Assembly (NCBI GenBank): GCA_019239835.1
Contig: JAFAZJ010000313.1
Coordinates: 1 to 39,331, forward strand
Origin: Alphaproteobacteria bacterium
Lineage (GTDB): Bacteria; Pseudomonadota; Alphaproteobacteria; Reyranellales; Reyranellaceae
Length of the DNA stretch: 39,331 nucleotides
Direction of reading: 5' to 3'
Shown: piece by piece, positions 1 through 9,416 of the stretch
Position numbering within the stretch: position 1 is the first letter of the stretch
Layout of the letters: the number at the start of each line of letters is the position of its first letter
Translations under genes and position numbers: made by a program
The notes under the pieces: generated by a model
Databases searched by the model: none
The model's input: the letters and a program-made list of their open reading frames with translations, nothing else
Told to the model about the DNA's origin: nothing

Positions 1-191
1 ACACGGTGGGCTACAACGTCTCGGGCACCGACAACAACAACCGGCGCATCAACTGCGCCAGCCCCACCCAGGACGACCTGACCTATACGTACACGACCAC
101 CACGGTCGACGGCCTGATCTCGGCCTTCAACATCGCCGCGGCACAGAGCCTGGCCGGCGCCAGCGAGTTGCAGCTGCGCATCGTCGAGTAG
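1..191 (+). CDS. C-terminal fragment of an unidentified protein (5' end outside window)
   Basis: Frame open from the window start to a TAG at 189-191, reading TVGYNVSGTDNNNRRINCASPTQDD...LQLRIVE. Confidence 0.5.
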   Translation, partial: TVGYNVSGTDNNNRRINCASPTQDDLTYTYTTTTVDGLISAFNIAAAQSLAGASELQLRIVE

Positions 192-202
192 TTTCCCCAG
201 AG

Positions 203-448
203 CTACGTCGGCTGCGGCAGCGGCTGCGGGGAGTCGGATCGGCCATCATCGTTGGCCGCGTCCGGCTCCCCTTTCTGCGTCTGGCCGAAATCGCGGTCGA
301 ACGCCTGCTGATGCTCGGGCTGGCAGCCCAAAGTCACGACGATGGCGATGACCGGCGTGCCGGTCTCGGTGACGCCGCGCCACACGCTGCCCTGGCTGGC
401 ATTGGCGAGCTGGGCGACGTTGCCGGTGGGCTCGATGGTGATCTTCAT
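203..448 (-). CDS. Hypothetical protein, 81 aa
   Basis: Internal ATG at 446-448 of the longer ORF gives MKITIEPTGNVAQLANASQGSVWRGVTETGTPVIAIVVTL, which looks protein-like; the upstream extension of the ORF looks spurious. Confidence 0.55.
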   Translation of the reverse strand: MKITIEPTGNVAQLANASQGSVWRGVTETGTPVIAIVVTLGCQPEHQQAFDRDFGQTQKGEPDAANDDGRSDSPQPLPQPT

Positions 449-532
449 CAAGAGCCAACGCGCGGCAGGGCCGAATTGTTGCCGCAATGTCGGGTGCATC
501 TGTCGGCGCGCAGCGTTCAGGAGCGTGCAGGT

Positions 533-838
533 ATGATGCGGATGGCGGCGACTCTGATGGCTCTGTGCCTGGTGAGCGCCTGCGGCATGTTCGGCAGCGG
601 CGGCACCACGCTGCCACCACCCGACTACACGCAGCGTGTCGGCGCCGACCGGCAGGTCCCCACGAGCGGCATCGCCGCCAACCGCGCCAAGGCGCACCAC
701 GACGATGCCGACGCGCCGCTCGACGAGTCGCGCGGCCAGGCGATCGGCTCGATCGTGCCGCGCGATCAGCCGTCGTGGCGCAAGCCGCCGCCGGCCGAGC
801 CCGCGCCCGCCCCCGCTTCCCAGCCCACGTCGATGTGA
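533..838 (+). CDS. Putative small lipoprotein, 101 aa
   Basis: MMRMAATLMALCLVSACGMFGSGG: signal peptide with lipobox-like LVSAC, then a Pro-rich tail. Confidence 0.65.
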   Translation: MMRMAATLMALCLVSACGMFGSGGTTLPPPDYTQRVGADRQVPTSGIAANRAKAHHDDADAPLDESRGQAIGSIVPRDQPSWRKPPPAEPAPAPASQPTSM

Positions 839-925
839 GCGCCCGGTACGCTGCCGCATCAAGCCGGGACGTGAAGCTGTAACCAACCTGCGGCAGAGTC
901 GGGGCCTAGCGAGGACACGACGCCG

Positions 926-1111
926 ATGACCGATTTCAACGATTGGCCCGTGTGCGAGGAATGCGGCGGGCCGAACTGGAAGATCCACCGCGAACCGCAG
1001 CTCAGCGGCTTCGAGGACCAGTTCTTCACCTGCGCCGCGTGCGGCCATGTCACCCAACGCACCGTCATGATGTCCGACGAGGATCTCAGCGCGCTGCGCC
1101 AGGCCGCGTAG
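926..1111 (+). CDS. Small putative zinc-ribbon protein, 61 aa
   Basis: Two CxxC motifs (CEEC and CAAC) in MTDFNDWPVCEECGG...FTCAACGHVTQ. Confidence 0.6.
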   Translation: MTDFNDWPVCEECGGPNWKIHREPQLSGFEDQFFTCAACGHVTQRTVMMSDEDLSALRQAA

Positions 1112-1170
1112 CCGTCCGCTATCTTGTGCTAGACTTGCCCTCTGCGCTCGGCAAAGGGGGAAGTCCGATC

Positions 1171-1542
1171 ATGCGCCCAGGAATTTTCTGCATCCTCGCC
1201 GCGCTCGCATTCGGCGGGCTGGCGGTCGCGCCGGTTCAGGCGCAAAGCCCCAGTCCAAGCCCGGCTCCCAGCCCTGCTCCCGCGCCCAGCGCTCCGCCCA
1301 GCTCCAGCGGCGGCGAGAAGCACACGATGAGCTGGCCCAACGGCGACATCTTCACCGGTACGTTCCGCGACGGCCTGCCCAATGGCCCGGGCAGCTACAC
1401 CACCAACGGCCGCACCTACACGGGCGAATGGAAGGATGGCTGCCTGTCGACGCGCGATGGCCGCCGCTTCGCCGTCAACACCACGCTCGACAAATGCCCG
1501 ACGTGGCGCAAGCCGGGCTTCTCGCGACCGGATTTTAGATAG
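1171..1542 (+). CDS. Exported MORN-repeat-like protein, 123 aa
   Basis: Signal peptide, Ser/Pro/Ala linker, then MORN-like units: WPNGDIFTGTFRDGLPNGPGSYTTNGRTYTGEWKDG. Confidence 0.65.
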   Translation: MRPGIFCILAALAFGGLAVAPVQAQSPSPSPAPSPAPAPSAPPSSSGGEKHTMSWPNGDIFTGTFRDGLPNGPGSYTTNGRTYTGEWKDGCLSTRDGRRFAVNTTLDKCPTWRKPGFSRPDFR

Positions 1543-1596
1543 GTCCTCGACGCGGTGCGCCGATGGCCGGGGCACGCGAGTACAAGACCCGGGAAA

Positions 1597-3684
1597 TCAG
1601 GCGGCTGCGGCGAGCCCGCGTGCGAGATCGCCTGACGATGGGGCGATGACATCCGGCGCCGGCGGCAGGAAGAGGCCGATAGTCGTGCCACCGCCGGGCT
1701 CGCTGTCGACGGCGACGAAACCGCCCGAGCGGATCGCCAGACCGTAAGCCATGCTCAGCCCCAGCCCGCCGCCGCTGCCGTCGGGCCTGGTGCTGAGATT
1801 GCGCGACACGCCCGTGCCGCTGTCGACGATCGCGATATGCAGCCAGGCGCCCGGGCTCATGCCGGCTTGCAGCTCGGGCGAGGACGACGCGATGACGCGG
1901 TTGCGCGCCACGATGCGCAGCCTGCCCTGCTCGGGCATGGCGTCGCGCGCGTTGACCGCGAGGTTGAGGATCGCGGTCTCCAGCCCGGCGCGATCGACCA
2001 TGCAGGGATAGAGGCCTTCGGCGGCGTCGATCTCGAGATTGATCGTCGGCACCGCTGCCATGAGCAGCGGCCTGAGCTCCTGCAGCAGGCTGCCGATCTC
2101 GGTGCGCCGGGGCTTGAGCTCGCCGCCGCGCGAGAAGGCGTGCAGGCGCTCGACCATCTCCGCGCCGCGGATCGCGGCGGCGAGCGCATTGTCGGCCGAG
2201 TCGCGCCACGGCGTGCCCGACGCGAGATCCTCGGTCAGGCTCTCCATCTCCATGATGATCACGGCCAGCAGATTGTTGAAGTCCTGCGCGATGCCGCCGG
2301 TCATCTGGCCGACCGCCTCCATCTGCTGCGCCTGGCGCAACTGCAGCTCGGCGCGGTTGCGCTCGGTGACGTCGTTGGTCAATGCCAGCACGGCGGGACG
2401 GCCGGCGAACTCGATGGCGCGGGCCGTGACCTCGGCGTCGACGATCGAGCCATCGCGCCTGACATGCTGCGTGACGATCGGCGTGCGTCGAGCTTCGAGA
2501 ACGCCCGGCGCGAGCAACGCGGCGACGCCGCGCGCATCGGGCACGGCGCGGATATCGGCGGCGTTCATCGCCAGGAACTCCGCGCGCGACCAGCCGTACT
2601 GGCGGATCGCCGCCTCGTTGACGGCGAGCACGCGCAGGGTCTGGCGGTCGATCACCGCCATCGACATCGGCGATGCCTCGAACAGCTGCATGTAACGCGT
2701 CGCCTCGGCCTGGCGCGCACGCCACGCCCGGCTGAGCCAGAAGCACAGCGCGGCCAGCACCAGCGAGGCCGCGGCCCAGCCGATGACGATGATGCGGCTG
2801 TACTCGCGCCATTCCACCAGCACGAGGTCGAGCGGCTTGCGCAGCACGACGATGTAGTCGGGAAAGGCCTCCATGCGGCGATAGGCGACGATCGCGGCCT
2901 CGCCGTGGAACGCGGCCGAGATATAGGTGCCGCGCGGCGATTTCGGCAGCTTCTCGATGAACAGCGGCATGCTCGCCAGCGAGCGGCCCATGGCGGCGAC
3001 GTCGAACGGCGCGCGCGCCAGGCTGACGCCATCGGCGCGCACCAGCGCGGTGACGGTGTTGCGGTTGTCGCCCTCCAGGGTCCAGGCGTGCGCGAAGTAC
3101 CAGGGCTCGATCTTGGCGACGATGATGCCGATGACCTTGCCCTCGGCATCGCGCCAGGGCCGGATCGCCGGGATGTACCAGGATCGCTCACCAGCAGGGG
3201 CAGTGCCCAGGACCGGCGGCGCCAGCTCGAAGCCCTGCTCGGACAGGCCGCGGAAGACCTTGAAATAGGGCCGCATGCTGAGGTCGACGTTGTCCTCGTC
3301 GTCGCTGCTGAAGCGCACCATGCCGTTGCGACCGGCAACGCGCACCGAGCGGATATAGGGCCGCCCCTTCAGGCGCTCGCGCAATGCGGCGTTGATCCTG
3401 GCCGGCTCGCTGTCGAGCGCAACCTGGGCCAGGCGGTTTTCAATCGCCTCCAGCGTGCGCTCGAGGCTCTGCAGGGTGCGCGTGGTGTGCTCTTCAGTGA
3501 GTCGCGCCAGCGAGCCCGCGAGGTACTGGTCCTCGACGATGGTCTTGTCTCGATAGTAGCTCAGGATCAGCGCCAGGAATCCGGCCGAGAGCAGGATGAT
3601 GACTACCGGCACCCACAGCAGCAGGCGCGGCACGGTGAGCCAGTCCCTGAGCTTTGCTCCAATCGCCGGAAGATGTGTGCGCAC
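1597..3684 (-). CDS. Membrane sensor histidine-kinase-like protein (dCache-like sensor, PAS, HATPase), 695 aa; phospho-acceptor His replaced by Gln
   Basis: N-terminal TM, extracytoplasmic region, second TM, PAS segment ([34 protein letters not shown]), H-box-like [12 protein letters not shown] box [11 protein letters not shown] boxes [13 protein letters not shown] and [11 protein letters not shown]. Confidence 0.88.
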   Translation of the reverse strand: MRTHLPAIGAKLRDWLTVPRLLLWVPVVIILLSAGFLALILSYYRDKTIVEDQYLAGSLARLTEEHTTRTLQSLERTLEAIENRLAQVALDSEPARINAALRERLKGRPYIRSVRVAGRNGMVRFSSDDEDNVDLSMRPYFKVFRGLSEQGFELAPPVLGTAPAGERSWYIPAIRPWRDAEGKVIGIIVAKIEPWYFAHAWTLEGDNRNTVTALVRADGVSLARAPFDVAAMGRSLASMPLFIEKLPKSPRGTYISAAFHGEAAIVAYRRMEAFPDYIVVLRKPLDLVLVEWREYSRIIVIGWAAASLVLAALCFWLSRAWRARQAEATRYMQLFEASPMSMAVIDRQTLRVLAVNEAAIRQYGWSRAEFLAMNAADIRAVPDARGVAALLAPGVLEARRTPIVTQHVRRDGSIVDAEVTARAIEFAGRPAVLALTNDVTERNRAELQLRQAQQMEAVGQMTGGIAQDFNNLLAVIIMEMESLTEDLASGTPWRDSADNALAAAIRGAEMVERLHAFSRGGELKPRRTEIGSLLQELRPLLMAAVPTINLEIDAAEGLYPCMVDRAGLETAILNLAVNARDAMPEQGRLRIVARNRVIASSSPELQAGMSPGAWLHIAIVDSGTGVSRNLSTRPDGSGGGLGLSMAYGLAIRSGGFVAVDSEPGGGTTIGLFLPPAPDVIAPSSGDLARGLAAAA

Positions 3685-3777
3685 CTGAGCCCTGCCGATG
3701 CTCGACTATGCAGGGCGTACGCCGCAAGCCGCCGCGCGACCACGGGGCAATGATCCGGATTGGATCGATCGGACGCA

Positions 3778-3808
3778 CAAGGGCCCCGCCTATGGGACGG
3801 GGCCCTTG
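3778..3808 (-). terminator. Perfect 11-bp stem-loop downstream of the 3841-4068 gene
   Basis: CAAGGGCCCCG (3778-3788), 9-nt loop, CGGGGCCCTTG (3798-3808); no strong T tract. Confidence 0.5.
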
Positions 3809-3840
3809 CTCGAAAGACGCGTACTACTTGGGCATCCGTA

Positions 3841-4068
3841 CTACTTGGTGGGCGCAGGCGCGGGCGCGCTCGGGGCCGGCGCAGGCGCCTGCGGCTTGAC
3901 CGTGATGTCGATCTGCTTCGACGGGCCGGTGGCCGTCTGCGGGTTGGTGTGGAACACGCCGGTGAACAGCGCGACCACGACGATCAACGCCACGACGACG
4001 CCGCCAACGATGAAGTAAAGCCCGCCGTTACCGCCACCACCGTTACCGGTCACGATTTGATCGGCCAT
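3841..4068 (-). CDS. Small single-TM protein, 75 aa
   Basis: MADQIVTGNGGGGNGGLYFIVGGVVVALIVVVALFTGVFHTNP..., one TM helix and a Pro/Ala-rich tail. Confidence 0.65.
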   Translation of the reverse strand: MADQIVTGNGGGGNGGLYFIVGGVVVALIVVVALFTGVFHTNPQTATGPSKQIDITVKPQAPAPAPSAPAPAPTK

Positions 4069-4285
4069 GTCATTGCTCCCTGTCTGCATCGGGTGACGAC
4101 GAAACGACCAGACGCGGCGCGTTGTTCCCCGCTGGACAGGCGTGATCGTTATGTGACCCGAATAAGGCAGGGGCACCTTGACGACGATGCGGAGTTACCG
4201 ACGCGCCGCGCGCACAGGCGTCGCGGCTGGTCATGGTCCGGGCGGCTTCGCGCTTCTCCTCTCCTCCAGGCGCGGAGCCGCCGCC

Positions 4286-4357
4286 TTACGCCGGCAGATG
4301 CTGGCTGAGCCAGTCGATGGTCTCAGGCTTCGCCTGCCGCGCCATGGCCGGCGGCAT
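4286..4357 (-). pseudogene. Relic of an alpha/beta-hydrolase C-terminus, or a 23-aa coupled mini-ORF
   Basis: Reads MPPAMARQAKPETIDWLSQHLPA*. The end matches the C-terminus of the intact neighbour at 5191-6075 (ETIAWLRQHLPA*). The ATG overlaps the TPR gene stop (TGATG). Confidence 0.55.
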
Positions 4358-5184
4358 CAGCGCACACCGTACCTCGCGAATTCCTCGGTGATATCGGCTT
4401 TGATCGCCCCGGCCGCGGCGATGTCAGCGGCACCGCCCGCCACGTCGCCCTTGCGCTGGCGCGCGATGCCGCGGCCGTACAGCGACGTGGCCAGGCGCGC
4501 ATCGACGCGCAGCGCCGTGTCGTAGTCGGCGATGGCCTCGTCGAGGCGGCCGGCTTTCAGATGCGCCAGGCCCCGGGTGCCGAGTGTGTTGGGATCACCG
4601 GGTCGCAACCGCAGGGATCGCTCGCAATCGCTCAGCGCCTCGTCCAGCCGGCCGAGCATGGCGTTGCTCCGGCACCGGCCGTGGAGTGCGAGCGCGTGCG
4701 ATGGATCGAGGCGGATGGCCTGGTCGTAGTCCTGGATCGCCTGGTCGTGCAGGCCCCTGACCTGATAGGCGTTGCCGCGCGTGACGTACGAGTCCGGATA
4801 GGACGCGTTGAGGCGCCTGGCCTGACCGTAATCCTGCCGCGCCCGGTCGTGCTGGCCCTTGGCATGATAGGCATTGCCGCGCGCGATGTAGCCATAGGCG
4901 TAGGTCGGGTTGAGGTGGAGGGACTGGTCGTAGTCCTCGATCGCCCGGTCATGCTCGCCCTTGGCCGCGTAGGAGTAGCCTCGGTTGAAATAGGCGGTCG
5001 CCAGCTTCGCCGCGGTTTCGCGGCCGGATTCGATGACCGCCGTGCAGCCCTTTATCGCCAGATCGGGACCGACCAAGGCGGCGAACTCGCACCAATGCTG
5101 ATGCGGCTCATAGCTCTGCGCCACCGCCTCGCCGCTGGCGCCGGCGGCGAGCAGCGCAAGCACCAGCACCGTCGTTCGCATCAT
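4357..5184 (-). CDS. Exported TPR protein, 275 aa, about 6 TPR units
   Basis: Signal peptide followed by 34-aa TPR units (e.g. SYVTRGNAYQVRGLHDQAIQDYDQAIRLDP). Confidence 0.85.
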   Translation of the reverse strand: MMRTTVLVLALLAAGASGEAVAQSYEPHQHWCEFAALVGPDLAIKGCTAVIESGRETAAKLATAYFNRGYSYAAKGEHDRAIEDYDQSLHLNPTYAYGYIARGNAYHAKGQHDRARQDYGQARRLNASYPDSYVTRGNAYQVRGLHDQAIQDYDQAIRLDPSHALALHGRCRSNAMLGRLDEALSDCERSLRLRPGDPNTLGTRGLAHLKAGRLDEAIADYDTALRVDARLATSLYGRGIARQRKGDVAGGAADIAAAGAIKADITEEFARYGVR

Positions 5185-5190
5185 CCAGGC

Positions 5191-6075
5191 CTAAGCCGGC
5201 AGATGCTGGCGCAGCCAGGCGATGGTCTCGCGCATGACGTCGTCGAAGGCCGGCTTGGTATAGACCTGGTAGTGGCCGTAGCCGGGCAGCACGACGAGCT
5301 TCTTCGGCTCCTTGGCGTGCTCGAACAGGGACTGGCAATCCTCGGGCGGCACGAGGCGGTCGTCGCCGGCGGCGATCAGTAACAGAGGCCTGGGTGAGAT
5401 ATGCGCGACGACCCATTCGGGATGGAACGACAGCGTCTCGTCGATGAACTCCAGCGGGATCGTGCCCACGGCGTTGGGGTTGGCGGCGCGTGCCTTGGCG
5501 GCGAGCTCGGCCGACTGGCGGTCGGGCAGCAGGATCTCCTCGCGCGGCACGAACTCGCTCTGCCCTGACAGCACGCGGCGTTCGCGATCCTTCTCGGAGC
5601 GATCGAGCAGGTCGTGGAATTCGTCGGGCCGCCGCACGCTGCGCATCCAGCGGCCGCCATGGCCCATGCCGACGACGCCGATGGTGCACTTCACGCGCGC
5701 ATCGATCGCGGCGGTGAAGACCACGGTGGCGCAGCCGTAGCTGGTGCCGTAGATGCCGATGCGCTGCTTGTCGCATGGTGGCTGGAGACCGAGGAAGGTG
5801 ATCGCCGCCTGCACATCGGCGACGCGGCTGTAGGGCGCCAGACGGCTGCGCGATCCCTCGCTCTTGCCCCAGCCCTTGTAGTCGAAGGTGAGCACGACGT
5901 AGCCGGCGCGATTCAGCTCGGCGGCGTTGTCGGGCAGGTAGAGATCCTTCACACCGGTATAGCCGTGGCACAGCACGATGCCGGCGCGCTTCTGCCCGGG
6001 CTGCAGGTCATCGGGCAGGAAGAGGTCGCCATCGAGCTTCACGCCCTCGCTGTAGAAGGATACGGGCTGGCGCAT
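5191..6075 (-). CDS. Alpha/beta hydrolase (dienelactone-hydrolase/acyl-peptidase-like), 294 aa
   Basis: VLCHGYTG oxyanion region, nucleophile elbow GTSYG, AAGDDRLVP Asp region, late His in GYGHYQVY. Confidence 0.85.
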   Translation of the reverse strand: MRQPVSFYSEGVKLDGDLFLPDDLQPGQKRAGIVLCHGYTGVKDLYLPDNAAELNRAGYVVLTFDYKGWGKSEGSRSRLAPYSRVADVQAAITFLGLQPPCDKQRIGIYGTSYGCATVVFTAAIDARVKCTIGVVGMGHGGRWMRSVRRPDEFHDLLDRSEKDRERRVLSGQSEFVPREEILLPDRQSAELAAKARAANPNAVGTIPLEFIDETLSFHPEWVVAHISPRPLLLIAAGDDRLVPPEDCQSLFEHAKEPKKLVVLPGYGHYQVYTKPAFDDVMRETIAWLRQHLPA

Positions 6076-6217
6076 CGTTCGAGTCTCCGCCGGTGTGGGC
6101 CAGCGGCGATGCTAGCAGAGTCGGGCGATAACACGGCATGGGCACCGCGAACCCACCTTGGGCGTTAGCCCCGGGCAGCCCTCCCGCTCCCGGGACCGGG
6201 CGCAGCCCAGGATCTGC

Positions 6218-6673
6218 ATGTCGGCGCGCCGATTGCTCGCGTTGCTGTTCGTCCTCGTCATTGCCAGCCCAGCCGCCGTCGCGCTGCCGATCACCGATCC
6301 GCAGGCGATCGAGAAGGAGCTGGTGGCGCTGCGCTCCGCGATGGCCGACGCGATGAAGGCCAAGGACGCCGCCAAGCTGCGCGCGATGTTCACCGACGGC
6401 TTCACCCACATCGACGACACGGGCAAGCTCGCCGATCGCGAGGCGCACATCACCGCGCTCTTGATCCGCGACTCGGTGATCGAGGATGCCGGCGTGGCCG
6501 AATGGCGGCTGAACCTCAACGGTCCCAACATCGCCATCCTCACCGGCCGCAGCACGCTGGCGGTCAAGGCCAGCAGCGCCTCCTATGCGGTGCGCTGGAC
6601 CCAGGTCTTCGTGCGCGAATACGGCGTCTGGCGCATCGCCGCCAGCCAGGTCACGCGCTTGCCCTCTGGGTGA
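6218..6673 (+). CDS. Exported NTF2/SnoaL-like (DUF4440-type) protein, 151 aa
   Basis: Signal peptide; EKELVALRSAMADAMKAKDAAKLRAMFTDGFTHID... and WTQVFVREYGVWRIAASQVTRL are typical of SnoaL-like domains. Confidence 0.7.
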   Translation: MSARRLLALLFVLVIASPAAVALPITDPQAIEKELVALRSAMADAMKAKDAAKLRAMFTDGFTHIDDTGKLADREAHITALLIRDSVIEDAGVAEWRLNLNGPNIAILTGRSTLAVKASSASYAVRWTQVFVREYGVWRIAASQVTRLPSG

Positions 6674-6675
6674 GG

Positions 6676-6738
6676 GTGAAGGATTTTCCGGATATCGACG
6701 TCACGCGCGCGGACGGTCTATATGGAAAAATCCTTCAC
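6676..6738. other. Long-loop inverted repeat between convergent genes
   Basis: GTGAAGGATTTTCC (6676-6689) versus GGAAAAATCCTTCAC (6724-6738), complementary except for one extra base. Confidence 0.5.
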
Positions 6739-6806
6739 CATCCTTCACTCCTGCCCGATCGGTCCCAAAATGGTTCCGGAAGGCAGCCGAGCCGGCGCGA
6801 TAGACG

Positions 6807-7385
6807 TCAGCCGATGTCGGGCGGCAACTCGAGCTCGCCGAGCTTGGGGAAGGTGGTGGGGTTGCGCTCGCTGTACTCGTCGATGTCGCCGGGGTTGGTC
6901 ATCGACGGGTAGTAGCGGCTGACCGTGAGCTCCTGGCTTTCGAACGAATCCTCGACCAGCTCGCTGCAGAAATAGGTGCGTTTGCTGCCGACGCCGGCCT
7001 TCACCTTGTTGGCGCCCCAGCGCGCCAGATGCAGCCACGGCTGGGCCGGCGCGCTCAGCACCGAGACCAGGCCCGAGCCGCCGAACACGCCGCCATAGGC
7101 ATAGGAGCCGCCGACCTTGGAGATCGCGTAGTCGGCGATCTTCTGCGCCTGGTCGCCGCTCAGCGTCTTCAGGCGAAAGGCGCTCGCCAGCCTGGCCTCG
7201 TTGAGCGACAGCTTGATCGAGCGCTGCACCACGCCGTTGGCCACCGCCTCGACCACGGTGCCCCTGCCGACATAGAGCATGGCATGGCTGTACGTGGCGA
7301 CCGTGCCGGCCTTGATGACTTTCGACACCGCCGCCGACGTGGTCGACAGAATGACGTCGGCCACCTGCAATTCACTGGCTTTCAT
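6807..7385 (-). CDS. YiiX/YebB-like permuted NlpC/P60 (papain-fold) cysteine peptidase, 192 aa
   Basis: MKASELQVADVILSTT..., catalytic-like His in YSHAMLYVG and Cys in TYFCSELVEDSF, in His-before-Cys order. Confidence 0.7.
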   Translation of the reverse strand: MKASELQVADVILSTTSAAVSKVIKAGTVATYSHAMLYVGRGTVVEAVANGVVQRSIKLSLNEARLASAFRLKTLSGDQAQKIADYAISKVGGSYAYGGVFGGSGLVSVLSAPAQPWLHLARWGANKVKAGVGSKRTYFCSELVEDSFESQELTVSRYYPSMTNPGDIDEYSERNPTTFPKLGELELPPDIG

Positions 7386-7625
7386 GATGTCCCCCACCCC
7401 GATGGAGGGACGATACGCATGACAGCGCGCGAGTCCATACGAGACTTCGAAATCGCACCGTAACGTCACACCTGGCGCGATCTGGCACGGCGCCAGGCAC
7501 ACCGAACACGCTTTCGTGTAGCGCGCCGCACGATCCGGCGCGCGTCGGCGCCCGTAGCTTCACCGACGCCGAGAGCCCAGGGCCCGGGAGGGGAGCGTCG
7601 CATCACGAGCCATGGGAGTTTCCGA

Positions 7626-8189
7626 ATGCTCAGCCGTACGACCGTCCTCGCGGCGTTCACCGCCGTTGCCCTCATCGCCGCCCAGCCGGCCTTCGCCGCC
7701 GACAACCCGATGGTGGGCGGCGCGCCGATGCTGGTGACCAAGAACATCGTCGAGAACGCGATGAACTCGAAGGATCACACCACCCTGGTCGCCGCGGTGA
7801 AGGCCGCCGGCCTGGTCGAGACCCTGCAGGGGCCCGGCCCATTCACCGTCTTCGCGCCGACCAACGCGGCCTTCGCCAAGCTGCCGCCGGGCACGGTCGA
7901 GTCGCTGGTCAAGCCCGAGAACAAGGCCAAGCTCACCAAGATCCTCACCTGCCACGTCGTCGGCGCCAAGGCGATGTCGATGGCCATCGCCAAGATGATC
8001 AGCGACGACAAGGGCATGCATCCGGTCAAGACCCTGGGCGGCTGCATGCTGACCGCCAAGATGAATGCGGCGGGCGTGATCACGCTCACCGACGAGAATG
8101 GTGGCGTCGCCAACGTCACCATCGCCGATGTCCAGCAGTCCAACGGCGTGATCCACGTCATCGACACCGTGCTGCTGCCGAAGATGTAG
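7626..8189 (+). CDS. Secreted fasciclin (FAS1) domain protein, 187 aa
   Basis: Signal peptide; FTVFAPTNAAFAKLP and NGVIHVIDTVLLPK hallmarks. Confidence 0.93.
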   Translation: MLSRTTVLAAFTAVALIAAQPAFAADNPMVGGAPMLVTKNIVENAMNSKDHTTLVAAVKAAGLVETLQGPGPFTVFAPTNAAFAKLPPGTVESLVKPENKAKLTKILTCHVVGAKAMSMAIAKMISDDKGMHPVKTLGGCMLTAKMNAAGVITLTDENGGVANVTIADVQQSNGVIHVIDTVLLPKM

Positions 8190-8202
8190 CGCCTGCGCCT
8201 GC

Positions 8203-8242
8203 AGCGCCCGCCCGCCGCTGACGCGCGCGGGCGGGCGCTTTT
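8203..8242 (+). terminator. Rho-independent terminator after the fasciclin gene
   Basis: Perfect 12-bp stem AGCGCCCGCCCG (8203-8214) / CGGGCGGGCGCT (8228-8239) followed by TTTT. Confidence 0.85.
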
Positions 8243-8345
8243 GCGCGTCGATGCCGGATTTCCCGATTGACGGGTGGAAGCTGCAGCGTTTCTGCTTCGA
8301 TCGTCTCGATTGACGCCCGCAATGCGTCCATGCGAGTTGCTCACC

Positions 8346-9416
8346 ATGACGTCCGTCCGGACCGAAGCAGCCTCTCCCATCATCGTCTTCGACCAGGTGC
8401 GCAAGGTGTTCGCTGCGCGCCGGGCGTCGCCCGAGGTCGGCGCGGTCAATGGCGTGTCGCTGTCGGTGGCCGCCGGCGAGATCGTGGGCGTGATCGGCCG
8501 CAGCGGTGCCGGCAAGTCGACCCTGATCCGCCTGGTCAACGGGCTGGAGAAGCCGAGCTCGGGCACGGTGACGGTCGACGGCACGGCGATCTCGGCGCTG
8601 GACGAGCGCGGCCTGCGCGCGGCGCGGCGCTCGATCGGCATGATCTTCCAGCATTTCAACCTGCTGTCCTCGCGCACCGCCTTCGGCAACGTGGCGCTGC
8701 CGCTGGAGATCGCCGGCCGCACGGACGAAATCCGCCAGCGCGTCGAGATGCTGCTCGACCTCGTGGGGCTGGCCGACAAGCGCGACCGCTATCCCGCCGA
8801 GCTGTCGGGCGGCGAGAAGCAGCGCGTCGGCATCGCGCGCGCACTTGCGACCGCGCCCAAGGTGCTGCTGTCGGACGAAGCGACCTCGGCGCTCGATCCC
8901 GAGACCACGGCGCAGATCCTGGCGCTTCTGAAGCGCATCAACCGCGAGCTCGGCCTCACCATCGTGCTGATCACCCACGAGATGGCGGTGGTGAAGACCG
9001 TGGCCGACAAGGTGGTGGTGCTCGAAGCCGGGCAGATCATCGAAGAGGGCGCGACCTTCGACATCTTCGCCCACCCGCAACATCCGACGACGCGCTCCTT
9101 CGTCGGCTCGGTCACCGGCTCGGCGTTGCCCGAGGACATCCGCGCCCGATTGAAGGCCGCGCCCTCGCCCGGCGGCCAGGCGGTGGTGAAGGTCGTGTGG
9201 ACCGGCGAGCAGTCGGGCGATCGCGCGCTGGGTCAGCTCGCGCGCGATCTGTCGATCGACATCGCGCTCCTGCACGGACAGATCGACTCGATCGCCGGCC
9301 GGCCGTTCGGCACCTTGACCATCGCAATTCCCGGCGACGACGCGACCCTGAGGTCGGCCGTCGAAACGCTGACACGCGACGGCCTGCACACGGAGGTGCT
9401 CGGCCATGTCGCCTGA
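8346..9416 (+). CDS. metN: Methionine ABC transporter ATP-binding protein
   Basis: Walker [10 protein letters not shown], signature [15 protein letters not shown], Walker B region [14 protein letters not shown]-terminal NIL-like domain, followed by permease and MetQ genes. Confidence 0.9.
   Translation: MTSVRTEAASPIIVFDQVRKVFAARRASPEVGAVNGVSLSVAAGEIVGVIGRSGAGKSTLIRLVNGLEKPSSGTVTVDGTAISALDERGLRAARRSIGMIFQHFNLLSSRTAFGNVALPLEIAGRTDEIRQRVEMLLDLVGLADKRDRYPAELSGGEKQRVGIARALATAPKVLLSDEATSALDPETTAQILALLKRINRELGLTIVLITHEMAVVKTVADKVVVLEAGQIIEEGATFDIFAHPQHPTTRSFVGSVTGSALPEDIRARLKAAPSPGGQAVVKVVWTGEQSGDRALGQLARDLSIDIALLHGQIDSIAGRPFGTLTIAIPGDDATLRSAVETLTRDGLHTEVLGHVA

Noticed and set aside
1837-3753. 638-aa plus-strand ORF opposite the histidine kinase
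   Set aside because: Shadow ORF; the opposite frame carries the PAS and HATPase motifs.
8243-8345. Possible SAM riboswitch upstream of metN
   Set aside because: I could not match SAM-I or SAM-II core motifs or pairing in this leader; an Infernal/Rfam scan would be decisive.
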